The notes: generated by a model from the letters alone, not told the origin. DNA of 64,000 bases from DAINRZ01 sp964634885 (GCA_964634885.1 CAZWLN010000017.1:1-64000), one strand, 5' to 3'. Numbered from the stretch's first letter, positions 8,016 through 17,035 are shown. Numbers and translations: made by a program.

Positions 8016-8864
8016 TCAATTCATACTGTCAAGATTATATGTCACATTCTTCAACCAGAACTTACCGTAGGTAAATTTACCTTCAGGGTAGTCATAGACT
8101 GCCTCGGCATATTTCGGGTAATTGATGCCGTCGATCCCGACATAGCCCGTGATGGGTGTTGACCAGCGGTAATGAAGAAACTTGCCGTTTTTCAATGCAG
8201 GCCTGTCGTCAGACGTAAAATTCACCAGCCTGTATTCTTCATCGAAATAAAGAACAGCTGATACGGTATGTCTGCCGTTGGTAAACGTGGCTTTTACAGA
8301 GTGGGTACCGGTGGAATCCCAGGCAATCCTTTTGTCGGCAAGAGCTCCCGGCGCATAGCAACACATGTCGTTCAGGAGGGTTACCGTTTCCGCCCTGCTC
8401 AGTTCATCACCGGACACATCGGCAATATTGACAAGCCCTGCAAGCTTCACCTTCATTGACGCAGTACCTTCGCTGTATGAGTGGAGAACCCTTACGGGCA
8501 GAAGGAACATGCTGCCTTTCATGAAAAAATAGCGCGACGGGTCAGCAATAAAATTATACTGCTCCGAAACCAGTTCCATCGGCGACGAACCGGGATCGTT
8601 GAACATCTGCGCTTTAAACTCAATCCGAAAGTTCCGGGGTACAGGCTTACCGACAGCTCCTGTGAATTCAATGTACTTCCTGACCGGCAGCGGCAGACTC
8701 TCTAAGTCTGACGGCTGCAGTACCGCTGCCTCCCCTGCTGGCTGCCTTACGAAATCGGCCTTTACCTTTTCGGTATATGAATTGTATGTCGATGAGCAGC
8801 TCAGTAATGTAAACACTGCCATGATGAAAGCTCCTTTAACAATACTTGTTCCTACATTTTCCAT
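8016..8864 (-). CDS. DUF6544 (DUF6920-type) lipoprotein
   Basis: A 282-residue protein. A lipobox-like LLSC puts the modified cysteine at residue 23, so it is probably membrane-anchored on the periplasmic side. The body has family-typical stretches such as LPLPVRKYIEFTGAVGKPVP and, near the end, ITGYVGIDGINYPKYAEAVYDYPEG, seen in DUF6544 proteins often encoded near DUF6064. The fold is likely beta-rich and LolA-like; biochemical role unknown. It lies downstream of marR, separated by 53 bp containing a perfect 12-bp palindrome that matches one in front of marR. Confidence 0.78.
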   Translation of the reverse strand: MENVGTSIVKGAFIMAVFTLLSCSSTYNSYTEKVKADFVRQPAGEAAVLQPSDLESLPLPVRKYIEFTGAVGKPVPRNFRIEFKAQMFNDPGSSPMELVSEQYNFIADPSRYFFMKGSMFLLPVRVLHSYSEGTASMKVKLAGLVNIADVSGDELSRAETVTLLNDMCCYAPGALADKRIAWDSTGTHSVKATFTNGRHTVSAVLYFDEEYRLVNFTSDDRPALKNGKFLHYRWSTPITGYVGIDGINYPKYAEAVYDYPEGKFTYGKFWLKNVTYNLDSMN

Positions 8865-8903
8865 TTTTCAATTTCCAAAAATAAATCCTACACAAAACAT
8901 AAT

Positions 8904-8922
8904 ACGTAATATATTACCTATT
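8904..8922. promoter_or_regulatory. Putative MarR operator (internal copy)
   Basis: A perfect palindrome GTAATATATTAC at 8906-8917 within ACGTAATATATTACCTATT. It lies between the marR stop and the DUF6544 start. The same motif, with one change, lies before marR at 9393-9404 and is likewise followed by a TATT extension. MarR proteins bind such AT-rich palindromes; binding here is inference. Confidence 0.5.
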
Positions 8923-9379
8923 GTTTCGATTTATTTTCGATGGCTTCGATTTGTGTTGTCAGTTTCTTCAGTGTGGCGTTGAAACGTTCCATTTCAGTTT
9001 TGCTCACGCCTTTGAAGAATTCCATAATAAACTGCGAATGAAGACGGGCGTTCTCCTCGCCTTCGAAATGCGGCCTGTGCTTACCTGTCAGCACCAGTCT
9101 TTGAATCCTTTTGTCGTCAGGGTCGGGGGCAAGGATGACTAATTTGTTTTTCTGCATGTCCGAGGCCATGCGTTTAATGTTCTGCCTGGATGCACCGTAA
9201 GCTTCCGCGGCCTGGTTGATGGTCGGCGGATAGTCGGGGAAGAATTTCTCGAGAACGACAATCAGCATCCACTGCTTAACCGTCATGCCCATCATGGGGA
9301 CAATCGTTTTGTCGGAGATGTTCTGCCACTTTTGGGCTACATAGAACACCGAACCGAATATTTCAAAAACCACATTCAT
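8918..9379 (-). CDS. MarR family transcriptional regulator
   Basis: A 153-residue winged-helix regulator. The stretch MTVKQWMLIVVLEKFF is followed by the HTH INQAAEAYGASRQNIKRMASDMQ and the wing LAPDPDDKRIQRLVLT, as in MarR proteins. These usually repress their own gene and linked efflux, detoxification or envelope genes until a ligand binds. It is the first of three minus-strand genes (then the DUF6544 lipoprotein and DUF6064). The near-identical palindromes before marR and before the lipoprotein gene support autoregulation plus control of the operon. Start ATG at 9379. Confidence 0.85.
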   Translation of the reverse strand: MNVVFEIFGSVFYVAQKWQNISDKTIVPMMGMTVKQWMLIVVLEKFFPDYPPTINQAAEAYGASRQNIKRMASDMQKNKLVILAPDPDDKRIQRLVLTGKHRPHFEGEENARLHSQFIMEFFKGVSKTEMERFNATLKKLTTQIEAIENKSKQ

Positions 9380-9390
9380 TCTTTTCTCTT

Positions 9391-9409
9391 ATGCAATATA
9401 TTACATATT
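9391..9409. promoter_or_regulatory. Putative MarR operator upstream of marR
   Basis: GCAATATATTAC (9393-9404) lies 13 bp before the marR start and differs from the downstream copy at 8906-8917 in one base. Position and repetition suggest an autoregulatory site. Confidence 0.5.
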
Positions 9410-9685
9410 CAAATATAAGAATAGTATTAATTTTGGAAAAAATATATATGCATTAAAAACAAAGTATTATGAAAATAAACTACATTTTCTTTAATTTACA
9501 TGATAATGATTCGACTTTTTTTAAATGGGATTAATAATATTAATCATTGATCAATAGCATTTTGTAATAATGAGAGTCGTTTTAATTCATCGGCCATACA
9601 CATCGACGTCGTCCCTTCGGACGATCAGGAAGACAAACCTCCGTTTGGGAGGGAATATATTATTTATGCAAAAAAGGAGGACTTC
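9410..9685. other. Intergenic region between divergent genes
   Basis: About 300 bases between marR and the plus-strand envelope gene. It is AT-rich and should hold the divergent promoters. The only clear signal is AGGAGG (around 9675-9682), a strong ribosome binding site for the next gene. A small inverted pair CCTCCGTTTGGGAGG lies at about 9638-9652. Confidence 0.5.
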
Positions 9686-10273
9686 ATGAAATCTGAATTT
9701 GCCTTTTTCATCAATCCAAAACTAATTCTCATTCTACTATTTTCAGCATTATTCATTCATCTGCCGTTCAATCGCTGCTTTGCCGAGGATGGTACAAGAC
9801 CTCTGGAATTGTCAGCAGGCTATGGACTTCTGATATGCCAGTCAGGGTACGGCCTGGGTATGTCCCCGGGATTGGAAATCGTATCAGGCTGGCCTTTTGC
9901 AGTACCCTTTAAAGCAGAAGCCGGCTTCAGGCTGGGATTCTCACCTTCCAGGCCCGATGTTTTCCTCAGGTTTTGTCTCACAAACAGTTTTGGTGTGTGG
10001 AAACCGGCCATTGGCTTTGAATCCGGCTATACTAACAGAATGTATTTCCATGACTCTAACCATCTGATGAAAGAAACCAGGGAGGCAATGACCAAAGACC
10101 TGGGCAATTTCTACGTTGCTTCACACATCGAGCCTCTGGCCTTTTGCTTCGGCAGCAACTGGACAGGCAGTTTCCTCGAAGTTGACATTGGTACACATTT
10201 CAATGATTTCGGTTCGTCCCTTCGCTTCAATCTCAACATTATTCGTATTTGTAAAACATTTGATCTGAAATAA
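9686..10273 (+). CDS. Hypothetical exported beta-rich envelope protein
   Basis: A 195-residue protein with an N-terminal signal segment (hydrophobic about 12-30, ending near CFAED). Beyond that it has alternating aromatic/Gly strands typical of small outer-membrane beta-barrels. An AGGAGG site fixes the start. Its C-terminal part (VASHIEPLAFCFGS, then a strand FLEVDIGTHF) resembles the end of the protein at 11273-11776 (FGLRIAPLRFGNE, then ALELGYSFGL), and both contain DGTRP. The two may be diverged paralogues on either side of an M28 peptidase gene that starts 1 bp after this stop. Function unknown. Confidence 0.65.
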   Translation: MKSEFAFFINPKLILILLFSALFIHLPFNRCFAEDGTRPLELSAGYGLLICQSGYGLGMSPGLEIVSGWPFAVPFKAEAGFRLGFSPSRPDVFLRFCLTNSFGVWKPAIGFESGYTNRMYFHDSNHLMKETREAMTKDLGNFYVASHIEPLAFCFGSNWTGSFLEVDIGTHFNDFGSSLRFNLNIIRICKTFDLK

Positions 10274-10274
10274 T

Positions 10275-11276
10275 ATGAAAATGAAAATAAAACTGGTATT
10301 CCCTCTTCTTGCAGTCATCTTTACGGTGTCATGCCGCGAGGATATAGCCGTGGTTTCAAACCCGGAAGATGTCCTCAAAGTAGCCATGGCAGTCGATTGT
10401 CAGAAGCTGTTCCCATGGGTTGAGCTTCTTTCTGAAAATTACCTGATTGATAAGCCCATCGACAATGAAGGCTATCCTCCGAAAGACAAATTGCCGACTG
10501 ACCACCTGTCAAATACTTTATCTTTTGGTATTATCAGCAAGGCTCTGACAGACATGGGCTATGATGTCGATACGGTCGATTTGGGTATAAAGCCTGTTGC
10601 GCGCAATCTGACAGCGGAACTCAAGGGCACGCTGTACCCTGAAGAAGTTGTACTTGTCGGGGCTCACTTAGACGCCTATTACGGTGGCGCAGACGACAAC
10701 GCTACCGCTCTTGCAGCCCTTCTTGAAATTGCGAGGGCAGTGAAGAAGTTCTCATTTGCACGAACAATCCGCTTCGTCGCTTTCGACCTGGAAGAACTTG
10801 GCTCTGTCGGAAGCACACGCTATGTCGAAGCAGGCTATGCGGACGATGTTGTTGACGTCATAATGATGGACATGCTCGGGTATTCCTCTGAAGAACCCGG
10901 CAGCCAGAGCAATCTGATGGGCGTCAAAGTTCCTGATCGGGCAAATTACATCTTAGTTGCGGGCAATGCAAACTCCGCAGATCAGGTACAGATGATTGTC
11001 AATTTTGCGGGAACATCGAAAATTGCAAAGACAGTTGGGATCATTGCACCGGACAAAGCCAATTACTTCCTGTCTTCGATTTTCACCCGCAGCGACCACG
11101 GACTCATGTGGTACAATGGGAAAAAGGGCCTGCTCTTCTCTGACGGCGCTGAAACACGCAATGAGAACTATCACAAACCTACCGACCTTCCAGAGACACT
11201 GAACCCGGATTTCCTTTCAAACAACACTAAGTTAATTGCAGCAGCCGTAGCCATTATTGCGGAGGTACAGCCATGA
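10275..11276 (+). CDS. M28 family zinc aminopeptidase, lipoprotein-like
   Basis: A 333-residue M28 metallopeptidase. Expected zinc ligands and catalytic residues are visible: H131 in GAHLDAY, D141 in GGADDNAT, the E173-E174 pair in DLEELGS, D199 in MMDMLGY and H275 in SDHGLMW. An N-terminal hydrophobic stretch ends in TVSC (Cys 20), a slightly atypical lipobox, so it is probably exported and possibly lipidated. M28 enzymes remove N-terminal amino acids or cyclise glutamine. It starts 1 bp after the upstream envelope gene, and its stop overlaps the next ATG as ATGA, so all three are one operon. The peptidase may act on peptides handled by, or on maturation of, its barrel-like neighbours; this is inference. 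Confidence 0.85.
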   Translation: MKMKIKLVFPLLAVIFTVSCREDIAVVSNPEDVLKVAMAVDCQKLFPWVELLSENYLIDKPIDNEGYPPKDKLPTDHLSNTLSFGIISKALTDMGYDVDTVDLGIKPVARNLTAELKGTLYPEEVVLVGAHLDAYYGGADDNATALAALLEIARAVKKFSFARTIRFVAFDLEELGSVGSTRYVEAGYADDVVDVIMMDMLGYSSEEPGSQSNLMGVKVPDRANYILVAGNANSADQVQMIVNFAGTSKIAKTVGIIAPDKANYFLSSIFTRSDHGLMWYNGKKGLLFSDGAETRNENYHKPTDLPETLNPDFLSNNTKLIAAAVAIIAEVQP

Positions 11277-11776
11277 AAAAAATACTAGTAATTCTGGTTT
11301 TCCTATGTTCCGGCTTCAATCTATTCAGCCGTGAAAGTATGCAATTGATGCCCTTTTTCCAGCAGTGCGGCATATATTACCTTTCCGACAAGCTTACCAG
11401 CGCAGGCTACGGTACCGGCATCGGACTTAACGCCGGTTTAGGTGAGAACTGGCTGGCACAGATTGACATGAACCTGTACTGGATCAACGGAAACACAGTA
11501 ACTACCAGGCTGTCCGTAGGCTATGAACTTCCAGGCTCATGGTCTCCTGCTGTTTATGCTAATTACACACTTTTGTGGGGCTCGAGAACAGAGGTACTGA
11601 CCAGTGACGGCACCAGGCCGGTTACACCGGTCTCCGCCTTCGGCCTGAGAATTGCACCTTTAAGATTCGGGAATGAACGGGCGATCGGTTCGGCTTTGGA
11701 ATTGGGTTACAGCTTTGGTTTGTACAGCGGGCAGTGTTTTGAGCTTACACTGCTTCAGTTCGGCTTTTATCTGTAA
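11273..11776 (+). CDS. Hypothetical exported beta-rich protein
   Basis: A 167-residue protein with a clear signal peptide (MKKILVILVFLCSGFNLFS) followed by short amphipathic strands rich in Gly and aromatics, ending LLQFGFYL. An outer-membrane barrel or surface protein is likely. It overlaps the M28 peptidase gene by ATGA and shows weak but patterned similarity to the gene two positions upstream. No domain family recognised. Confidence 0.65.
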   Translation: MKKILVILVFLCSGFNLFSRESMQLMPFFQQCGIYYLSDKLTSAGYGTGIGLNAGLGENWLAQIDMNLYWINGNTVTTRLSVGYELPGSWSPAVYANYTLLWGSRTEVLTSDGTRPVTPVSAFGLRIAPLRFGNERAIGSALELGYSFGLYSGQCFELTLLQFGFYL

Positions 11777-11865
11777 ACCTGTTAATTTCACGTTTCGGAC
11801 AGGCATGAACTGTACACTTTTTCGTTAACTTTGTATTTTGTTGAATAGCAATATTATAATTGAAG

Positions 11866-12342
11866 ATGAAAACCAAAAAAGCAATCAAACTGCCTCTTAC
11901 CCCTGCAGAAAAGGCGGAATTGAAAAAGAACGGCGTACGAATTGCTGCCATCATCGATTATGCCGCTGACGAACTGGAGCAACTGCTGAAAACGACACCA
12001 GAGCGCGCCCGGCTGATCCATGCCCTGGCAGAATTCCAGTCGGTACCGTCGATTGGCATCAGGTTTGCAGAAGACCTCGTTTTCCTGGGCTTCTATTCCC
12101 TGGAAGAGCTGCGCGGCAGGGACGGCGCCCAACTGACCGATGAGTTTGAACAAAAGAAGGGCTACTGGATCGATCCCTGTGTGGAAGACCAGTTCCGCCT
12201 GGCTGTTTACTTTGCCGGCACTCATGACACGACAAAGAACTGGTGGGATTTCACCGGAGAGCGCAAAAGGTACAGGCTCGCAAACGGCTACCCGGCAAAC
12301 AGGCCGAAGACAGCCTGGCATGAATACCGGGACAATGTATAA
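11866..12342 (+). CDS. Cdd1-like helix-hairpin-helix protein
   Basis: About 158 residues matching the Cdd1 (pathogenicity locus, PF11731) family. A helix-hairpin-helix stretch FQSVPSIGIRFAEDLVFLGFYSLEELRG is followed by a tail with CVEDQFRLAVYFA and the conserved WWDFTGERKRYR. Such proteins are small, cytosolic and probably bind DNA non-specifically; no activity is established. I prefer the ATG at 11866 to the TTG two codons upstream. It is a single gene at the border of an AT-rich island that begins near 12.37 kb. Confidence 0.8.
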   Translation: MKTKKAIKLPLTPAEKAELKKNGVRIAAIIDYAADELEQLLKTTPERARLIHALAEFQSVPSIGIRFAEDLVFLGFYSLEELRGRDGAQLTDEFEQKKGYWIDPCVEDQFRLAVYFAGTHDTTKNWWDFTGERKRYRLANGYPANRPKTAWHEYRDNV

Positions 12343-12520
12343 AATGATGGGAAGAATAAAGAAGAAAAGTGAAAGATCATAACAGGCTGTGATTTATGAG
12401 AATTCAAATTAGCTGTTTGATTTATCAGGAATTTTATGTAAGTTTATGATATTCATGTAACATCAAAACTGTTTAAAATGAAAATTTATTTAGTATTGAT
12501 TATTAACTTATGAGTCTATT

Positions 12521-13576
12521 ATGACTGAGAATGCTGCTGAATCTCTACAGGGTCATACATTAGAAAATGGATGGGAAGTTGTTGAAAAAATCGAAAAATC
12601 TCCTTCATCAACTGGTTCTTTTTTTTCAGTATGTTATAAAGTAAAAAAAGGTTCGGAGCTTTGTTTTTTAAAAGCATTAAATTTTGGTGCATTTTTTTCT
12701 AATAATAATGGTAGAAAAGATGTTGCCGAAGTTATAAGAGAAATGTTGAATATTCACAAGTATGAGAAAGATTTATCCAGAATTTGCCAAGATAATCATG
12801 CATCTAAAATATCATTTGTGAAAGAATCAGGTGAAATTCATTTAAATGGATACTCGATAGGTATTGTTCCATATCTAATTTTTGATTTGGCGGATGGTGA
12901 CATTAGGAATAACATTGAATTTACTAATATATTTGATTATACATGGAAGTTAAAATCACTTCATGAAGTTGCTGTTGGTATTCAACAATTACATAGTTTA
13001 AAAATATCACATCAAGATATTAAGCCATCAAATATTTTGTTATTTAATGAAAATACAAAAATTGGTGATTTAGGAAGAGCTTTATGTATTGATTTAAAAT
13101 CTCCTTATGATGATTTATCATTTTCTGGTGATTGTAATTATGCTCCCCCTGAAATCTTATATAATTATTATGAAAATGATTGGAAAAAACGGACATATGC
13201 AATAGATACATACTTATTGGGGAGTCTAATTGTATTTTATTTTACCGGTTTAAGTATGAATGCTTTATTAACAAAGAATTTAGATTTTCGATTTCATCGT
13301 CAAAACTGGACTGGTACTTTTAATGAAATTAAAGACTACCTATCTCATTCTTTTTACTATGCATTAGATGAATTTACACAATGTATTGAGTTAGATTTCT
13401 TAAAAATTGAACTTAGAAACCTTGTTGAACAATTATGTAATCCAAATCCTACTCAAAGGGGACACAAAAAAGAATTGAATACTAATGCACAGTTTAGTTT
13501 GGAAAGATTTGTTACAAAATTGGATGTACTTTATAATAAAACATTTGTTCAATTATCAAGATTGAATCATGGATAA
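12521..13576 (+). CDS. Serine/threonine protein kinase
   Basis: A 351-residue eukaryote-like kinase with an apparently intact active site. The ATP lysine is K51 (FLKAL). The catalytic loop is HQDIKPSN (164-171), with D166 and N171 in place and Gln for the usual Arg. The metal-binding aspartate lies in GDLGRA (182-187), where DLG replaces DFG, and the APPE activation-segment end is near 208. There is no membrane segment or sensor domain. Base composition is about 30% GC, far from the flanking genes. The next gene overlaps it by 8 bp. Kinase genes paired with helical-repeat proteins in AT-rich islands recall defence kinases such as Stk2, but I cannot assign this pair to a named system. Confidence 0.82.
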   Translation: MTENAAESLQGHTLENGWEVVEKIEKSPSSTGSFFSVCYKVKKGSELCFLKALNFGAFFSNNNGRKDVAEVIREMLNIHKYEKDLSRICQDNHASKISFVKESGEIHLNGYSIGIVPYLIFDLADGDIRNNIEFTNIFDYTWKLKSLHEVAVGIQQLHSLKISHQDIKPSNILLFNENTKIGDLGRALCIDLKSPYDDLSFSGDCNYAPPEILYNYYENDWKKRTYAIDTYLLGSLIVFYFTGLSMNALLTKNLDFRFHRQNWTGTFNEIKDYLSHSFYYALDEFTQCIELDFLKIELRNLVEQLCNPNPTQRGHKKELNTNAQFSLERFVTKLDVLYNKTFVQLSRLNHG

Positions 13577-15107
13577 TATCTTTGAAAAGAATAATAAAAG
13601 AAGGGTTATCCCTAATTGGAGAAATTTCTCCGATACTGTATTATCTAATGAATTGAATTTTTCAAATGAATCTGAAAATATTCCATATGATTTAAATATT
13701 GATGAATATGTAATTTCATATTCAAATAAAAAAAAAATTGCGACAGCAGGTGATTTATTAAGTGCTGCTTTAGTAAATAATTTAATTAACAACGACATAG
13801 TAATAGACGCAGCAAATTTTATTTTAAAAAATAAGTATGATTCAACGTTGTTATTAGTTGATTTAGCTAAAAGAGTAATTAGCTATCAATATAATATTTC
13901 CAATAATGATTCAATAAATAATATTAATGATAAAGATGAATTAAAAATAATTATTAGAAATTTAATAACTAGAATAAAACCAAAGATTTCGAATCACATC
14001 TATGATCCTTTCAATTATGCCGAATTATCAAGATTATATACGATTATAGGAAATAAAGAAAAAGCCATAAAGAATATGGAAATTGCTTTAAATTTAGCAC
14101 CTGATAATAGATTTATTCTTCGAGCTGCAACTCGCTTATTTACACATTATGAGAAACAGAACTTTATCCATGATTTTTTATCAAAAAGAGATATAGTAAA
14201 ACATGATCCTTGGATTGCATCTGCTGAGATTACATTAGCAACCATTTTAAATAAACAATCAAAATATATTAAAAATTATAATGCATTAATTATAAATAAG
14301 AATTTTCATCCTTTTCAAATTACTGAATTATCTTCATCTTTAGCAACATTTGAATACTTTAATGGTAGTATAAAAAAAACAAAAAAATTCTTAAGGACAT
14401 CATTAATTTCTCCAAATGATAATTCACTCGCTCAATATCAGTGGTTAAATAATATTGAAAAGCTTCTCGATATTAATCCAAATTATGAAAACGTTAAAAA
14501 CAATTATGAAGCACTTGCATTAGCTTATTTTTTTAATGAAAATTATCATGATTCTATAGAAATGATTTACAGATGGTTTTTAGATTTACCATTTTCTATA
14601 AGACCAATCAAATTGGGATACTTTATTTCCAGTAACATGCTTGAGGATTCTAATAAGACGATTGGTTTACTCGAACTTGGAATAATATCTCATCCTAAGG
14701 ATTCTTTTATCATTAATAATTTAGCTTATCAATACGCTTTATTAAACAGAGTAAATGAAGCAGAAGAATTAATCGAATTAAAGGATATTGAATATAATAA
14801 TGAGTCCTGGAAGTATTGTATTCAGGCGACAAAAGGTTTGATTCAATTTAGAAAGGGTAATGATGTATTAGGTCGTCAATTATATAAAGAAGTAATTAAC
14901 GAAACACAACATTTGACGTATAAAGAGTATTTTTGGTTAGCTAGTTTAAATTTAGCTAGAGAAGAAATAATGATAGATTCAAAGAATAAGGAAGAAATAA
15001 TGAACATTGTATATCAAATTCCTGATAAAACACCATTCTATCAAGTAACTAGATTAAAAAAGGAAGTGATTCAAAGAAATAGAATACTTGAAGCAGAAAA
15101 ATATTAA
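13569..15107 (+). CDS. TPR-like helical-repeat partner of the kinase
   Basis: A 512-residue soluble protein rich in Asn, Ile and Lys. TPR-like pairs of helices are visible in several places, for example NYAELSRLYTIIGNKEKAIKNMEIALNLAPD near residue 155 and the stretch from about 380 to 430 (IINNLAYQYALLNRVNEAEEL). No catalytic motif is recognised. It overlaps the kinase gene by 8 bp (ATGGATAA), so the pair is co-translated, and the repeats probably form a scaffold or substrate for the kinase. The first ~80 residues contain no repeat. Confidence 0.7.
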   Translation: MDNIFEKNNKRRVIPNWRNFSDTVLSNELNFSNESENIPYDLNIDEYVISYSNKKKIATAGDLLSAALVNNLINNDIVIDAANFILKNKYDSTLLLVDLAKRVISYQYNISNNDSINNINDKDELKIIIRNLITRIKPKISNHIYDPFNYAELSRLYTIIGNKEKAIKNMEIALNLAPDNRFILRAATRLFTHYEKQNFIHDFLSKRDIVKHDPWIASAEITLATILNKQSKYIKNYNALIINKNFHPFQITELSSSLATFEYFNGSIKKTKKFLRTSLISPNDNSLAQYQWLNNIEKLLDINPNYENVKNNYEALALAYFFNENYHDSIEMIYRWFLDLPFSIRPIKLGYFISSNMLEDSNKTIGLLELGIISHPKDSFIINNLAYQYALLNRVNEAEELIELKDIEYNNESWKYCIQATKGLIQFRKGNDVLGRQLYKEVINETQHLTYKEYFWLASLNLAREEIMIDSKNKEEIMNIVYQIPDKTPFYQVTRLKKEVIQRNRILEAEKY

Positions 15108-15224
15108 TATTTAATATAATAAGTCTATTGAAGCTTAATCATTCTACAATTCAATTTCATTTAGATAGAATCATATACAATTCACTTTATTGGAAGTTAC
15201 CAACTCATCTCTCTTCTCTCTCCC

Positions 15225-16124
15225 CTACTTCTTCTTCAGCCTGCGGACGAAGACGCGGACCGACATCCAGTGTTTCATGGCGATCATGATCTTGTGCAGG
15301 TTCGACACGCGTATCTTCTTGCCGAACACGTTGAAGTCGTACAGTTCGATTTTCTCTAAGAGGCGGTAGTAGATGGCGTCCATAGCCTCTGCCGTCACTA
15401 TAGTCAGGCGCTCCTCGGGGTGCAGAGCCTTGCGCGCCGTATGGTAGAAATTGCGTACACGGTTGGCCTCGAACCTCATCAACTCGATGAAATTGTCGTT
15501 GTAAACCTCGCCCAGGAGCTCATCCTCGCTGTAAGAGAACCGTTGCAGGTCCTCCTGCGGCAGGTAGATATAGCCGCGGTCCTTGTCGTTCTTCACGTCC
15601 CGGAGTATGTTCGTGAGCTGTAGTGCATAGCCGAGGTTAATGGCGTAATTCTTTGTCTCCTCGTACTTGTAACCGAAAATCTCGATGCTGATCAGGCCCA
15701 CGACGCCGGCAACACCGTAGCAGTACTGCTTCAGTTCCTCGAAAGTACTGTAGCGGTTCTGCACCAGGTCGCGCCTCACCCCGTCGATGAGCGTCAGGAA
15801 ATACTGCTTTGGCAGGTTGTACATCTGTACGACATGGACCAGGGGAAGTAACAGGGGGCTTGACACCTTGTCCCGGTAGATGTCCTCGATGACATTCTCC
15901 CAGTATAGCAGCCTCTCCTTGCGTTTTTCAACACCGTCCTCGTCGAACGATTCGGTATCGACGATGTCGTCGATGTAGCTGCAAAAAGCGTAAATGGTGT
16001 TGATTGCCTTGCGCTCTTCCCTCGGCAGCAGCGAAAAGGAATACATGAAGTTGGAGTTGACCATCTTCGGTGGTTCAACCTTTTCGTAATTTGCCAGCTC
16101 TATTTTCGATATTGCATCCATCAA
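15225..16124 (-). CDS. hpnD: Squalene synthase HpnD-like (phytoene/squalene synthase family)
   Basis: A 299-residue trans-isoprenyl diphosphate head-to-head synthase. The first Asp-rich motif is YIDDIVDTES (about 49-58) and the second NILRDVKNDKDRGYIYLP (about 174-191). In the three-gene bacterial route, HpnD condenses two farnesyl diphosphates to presqualene diphosphate, HpnC converts it to hydroxysqualene and HpnE reduces that to squalene. The upstream gene is the HpnC type. The annotated start overlaps hpnC by 50 bp; an internal Met at residue 21 (MVNSNFMYSF, 16064) would give an 11-bp gap and is equally possible. No hpnE is visible in the window. Phytoene synthase activity cannot be excluded. 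Confidence 0.82.
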   Translation of the reverse strand: MMDAISKIELANYEKVEPPKMVNSNFMYSFSLLPREERKAINTIYAFCSYIDDIVDTESFDEDGVEKRKERLLYWENVIEDIYRDKVSSPLLLPLVHVVQMYNLPKQYFLTLIDGVRRDLVQNRYSTFEELKQYCYGVAGVVGLISIEIFGYKYEETKNYAINLGYALQLTNILRDVKNDKDRGYIYLPQEDLQRFSYSEDELLGEVYNDNFIELMRFEANRVRNFYHTARKALHPEERLTIVTAEAMDAIYYRLLEKIELYDFNVFGKKIRVSNLHKIMIAMKHWMSVRVFVRRLKKK

Positions 16125-17031
16125 TCACAGCGAATATAAACAATTTTATGTAATCTATTTTTCTTAATTTTGGCCTTTTCGTAAAAACTGCCGTCCCCAA
16201 GCGCTTCACCATGTCCAGCACCATCATGCCCCCCCTGATGGTCAGCGCTATTTCCAGCCTGAGGCTCAGTGGCTTCAGGTAACGCAACAGACCCCGGCCG
16301 AAGGTAAAATACCCGGCAGTCTTTTCACATAGCTCTTCCAGGAGGGCAGAAAGTGCAGGATTGGTAATGTCCGGCGCTTTCAGCTCATCCTGTGTGAGAC
16401 TGTATTTCTCCATCAGGGAAACAGGAATGTACATCCTTCCCACGGGTATGTCCCGCGTCAGGTCCTGCCAGAAATTGACAAGCTGCAGGCCGGTACAAAC
16501 GGCGTCAGAAAGAGGAGCCGTCTCTTCATTGTACAGGGAATAGAGCCGGAGGATCAACTCGCCCACCGGGTTTGCAGAATTGCTGCAGTAACTCTCCAGG
16601 CCGTCGTAATCATGCGGCTGCACAAAATTGATGTCGTCGGTAAAAGCAGTCAGCAGCTTCTTCAGTGTTGCCACAGGGATGAAATTGTCTTTCACCGTTA
16701 CTGCCAGCGCAAGGAATACCGGGTTGGTAACAGGGGCGCCCTCAGGAAGCTCCAGCATGGCAGCCATGCGTTCCAGGGCTTCGAGCCTCGTAACGGGGTC
16801 GTCTGTAAATTCATCTGCAATGTCGTCGGCAATCCTTGCAAAGGAATAGATGGTGTAAAAGTGTTTCCTCCGTGCCTTCCCCACTAAGAGAGAGCCGACG
16901 GGAAAGTTTTCGTAATGCGACGTAGCAAGGCGACGACAGAATTCGACGGCGGCGTCGGCATTGCCCACAGCAAAACGCCCACCCTCCGCAGAAGTCAGTT
17001 CCAACAATTCCGTTAAAGTAAATTTTGCCAT
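16075..17031 (-). CDS. hpnC: Squalene synthase HpnC-like (hydroxysqualene-forming)
   Basis: A head-to-head isoprenoid synthase of the HpnC type: YSFARIADDIADEFTDD carries the first Asp-rich motif and VNFWQDLTRDIPVGRMYIP the second. I place the start at the ATG at 17031 (MAKFTLTELL). The longer frame beginning at 17073 would start inside the terminator hairpin of the upstream PpiD-like gene. Together with hpnD it should form the presqualene to hydroxysqualene part of squalene or hopanoid synthesis at the membrane. Confidence 0.84.
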   Translation of the reverse strand: MAKFTLTELLELTSAEGGRFAVGNADAAVEFCRRLATSHYENFPVGSLLVGKARRKHFYTIYSFARIADDIADEFTDDPVTRLEALERMAAMLELPEGAPVTNPVFLALAVTVKDNFIPVATLKKLLTAFTDDINFVQPHDYDGLESYCSNSANPVGELILRLYSLYNEETAPLSDAVCTGLQLVNFWQDLTRDIPVGRMYIPVSLMEKYSLTQDELKAPDITNPALSALLEELCEKTAGYFTFGRGLLRYLKPLSLRLEIALTIRGGMMVLDMVKRLGTAVFTKRPKLRKIDYIKLFIFAVIDGCNIENRAGKLRKG

Positions 17032-17035
17032 ACTA

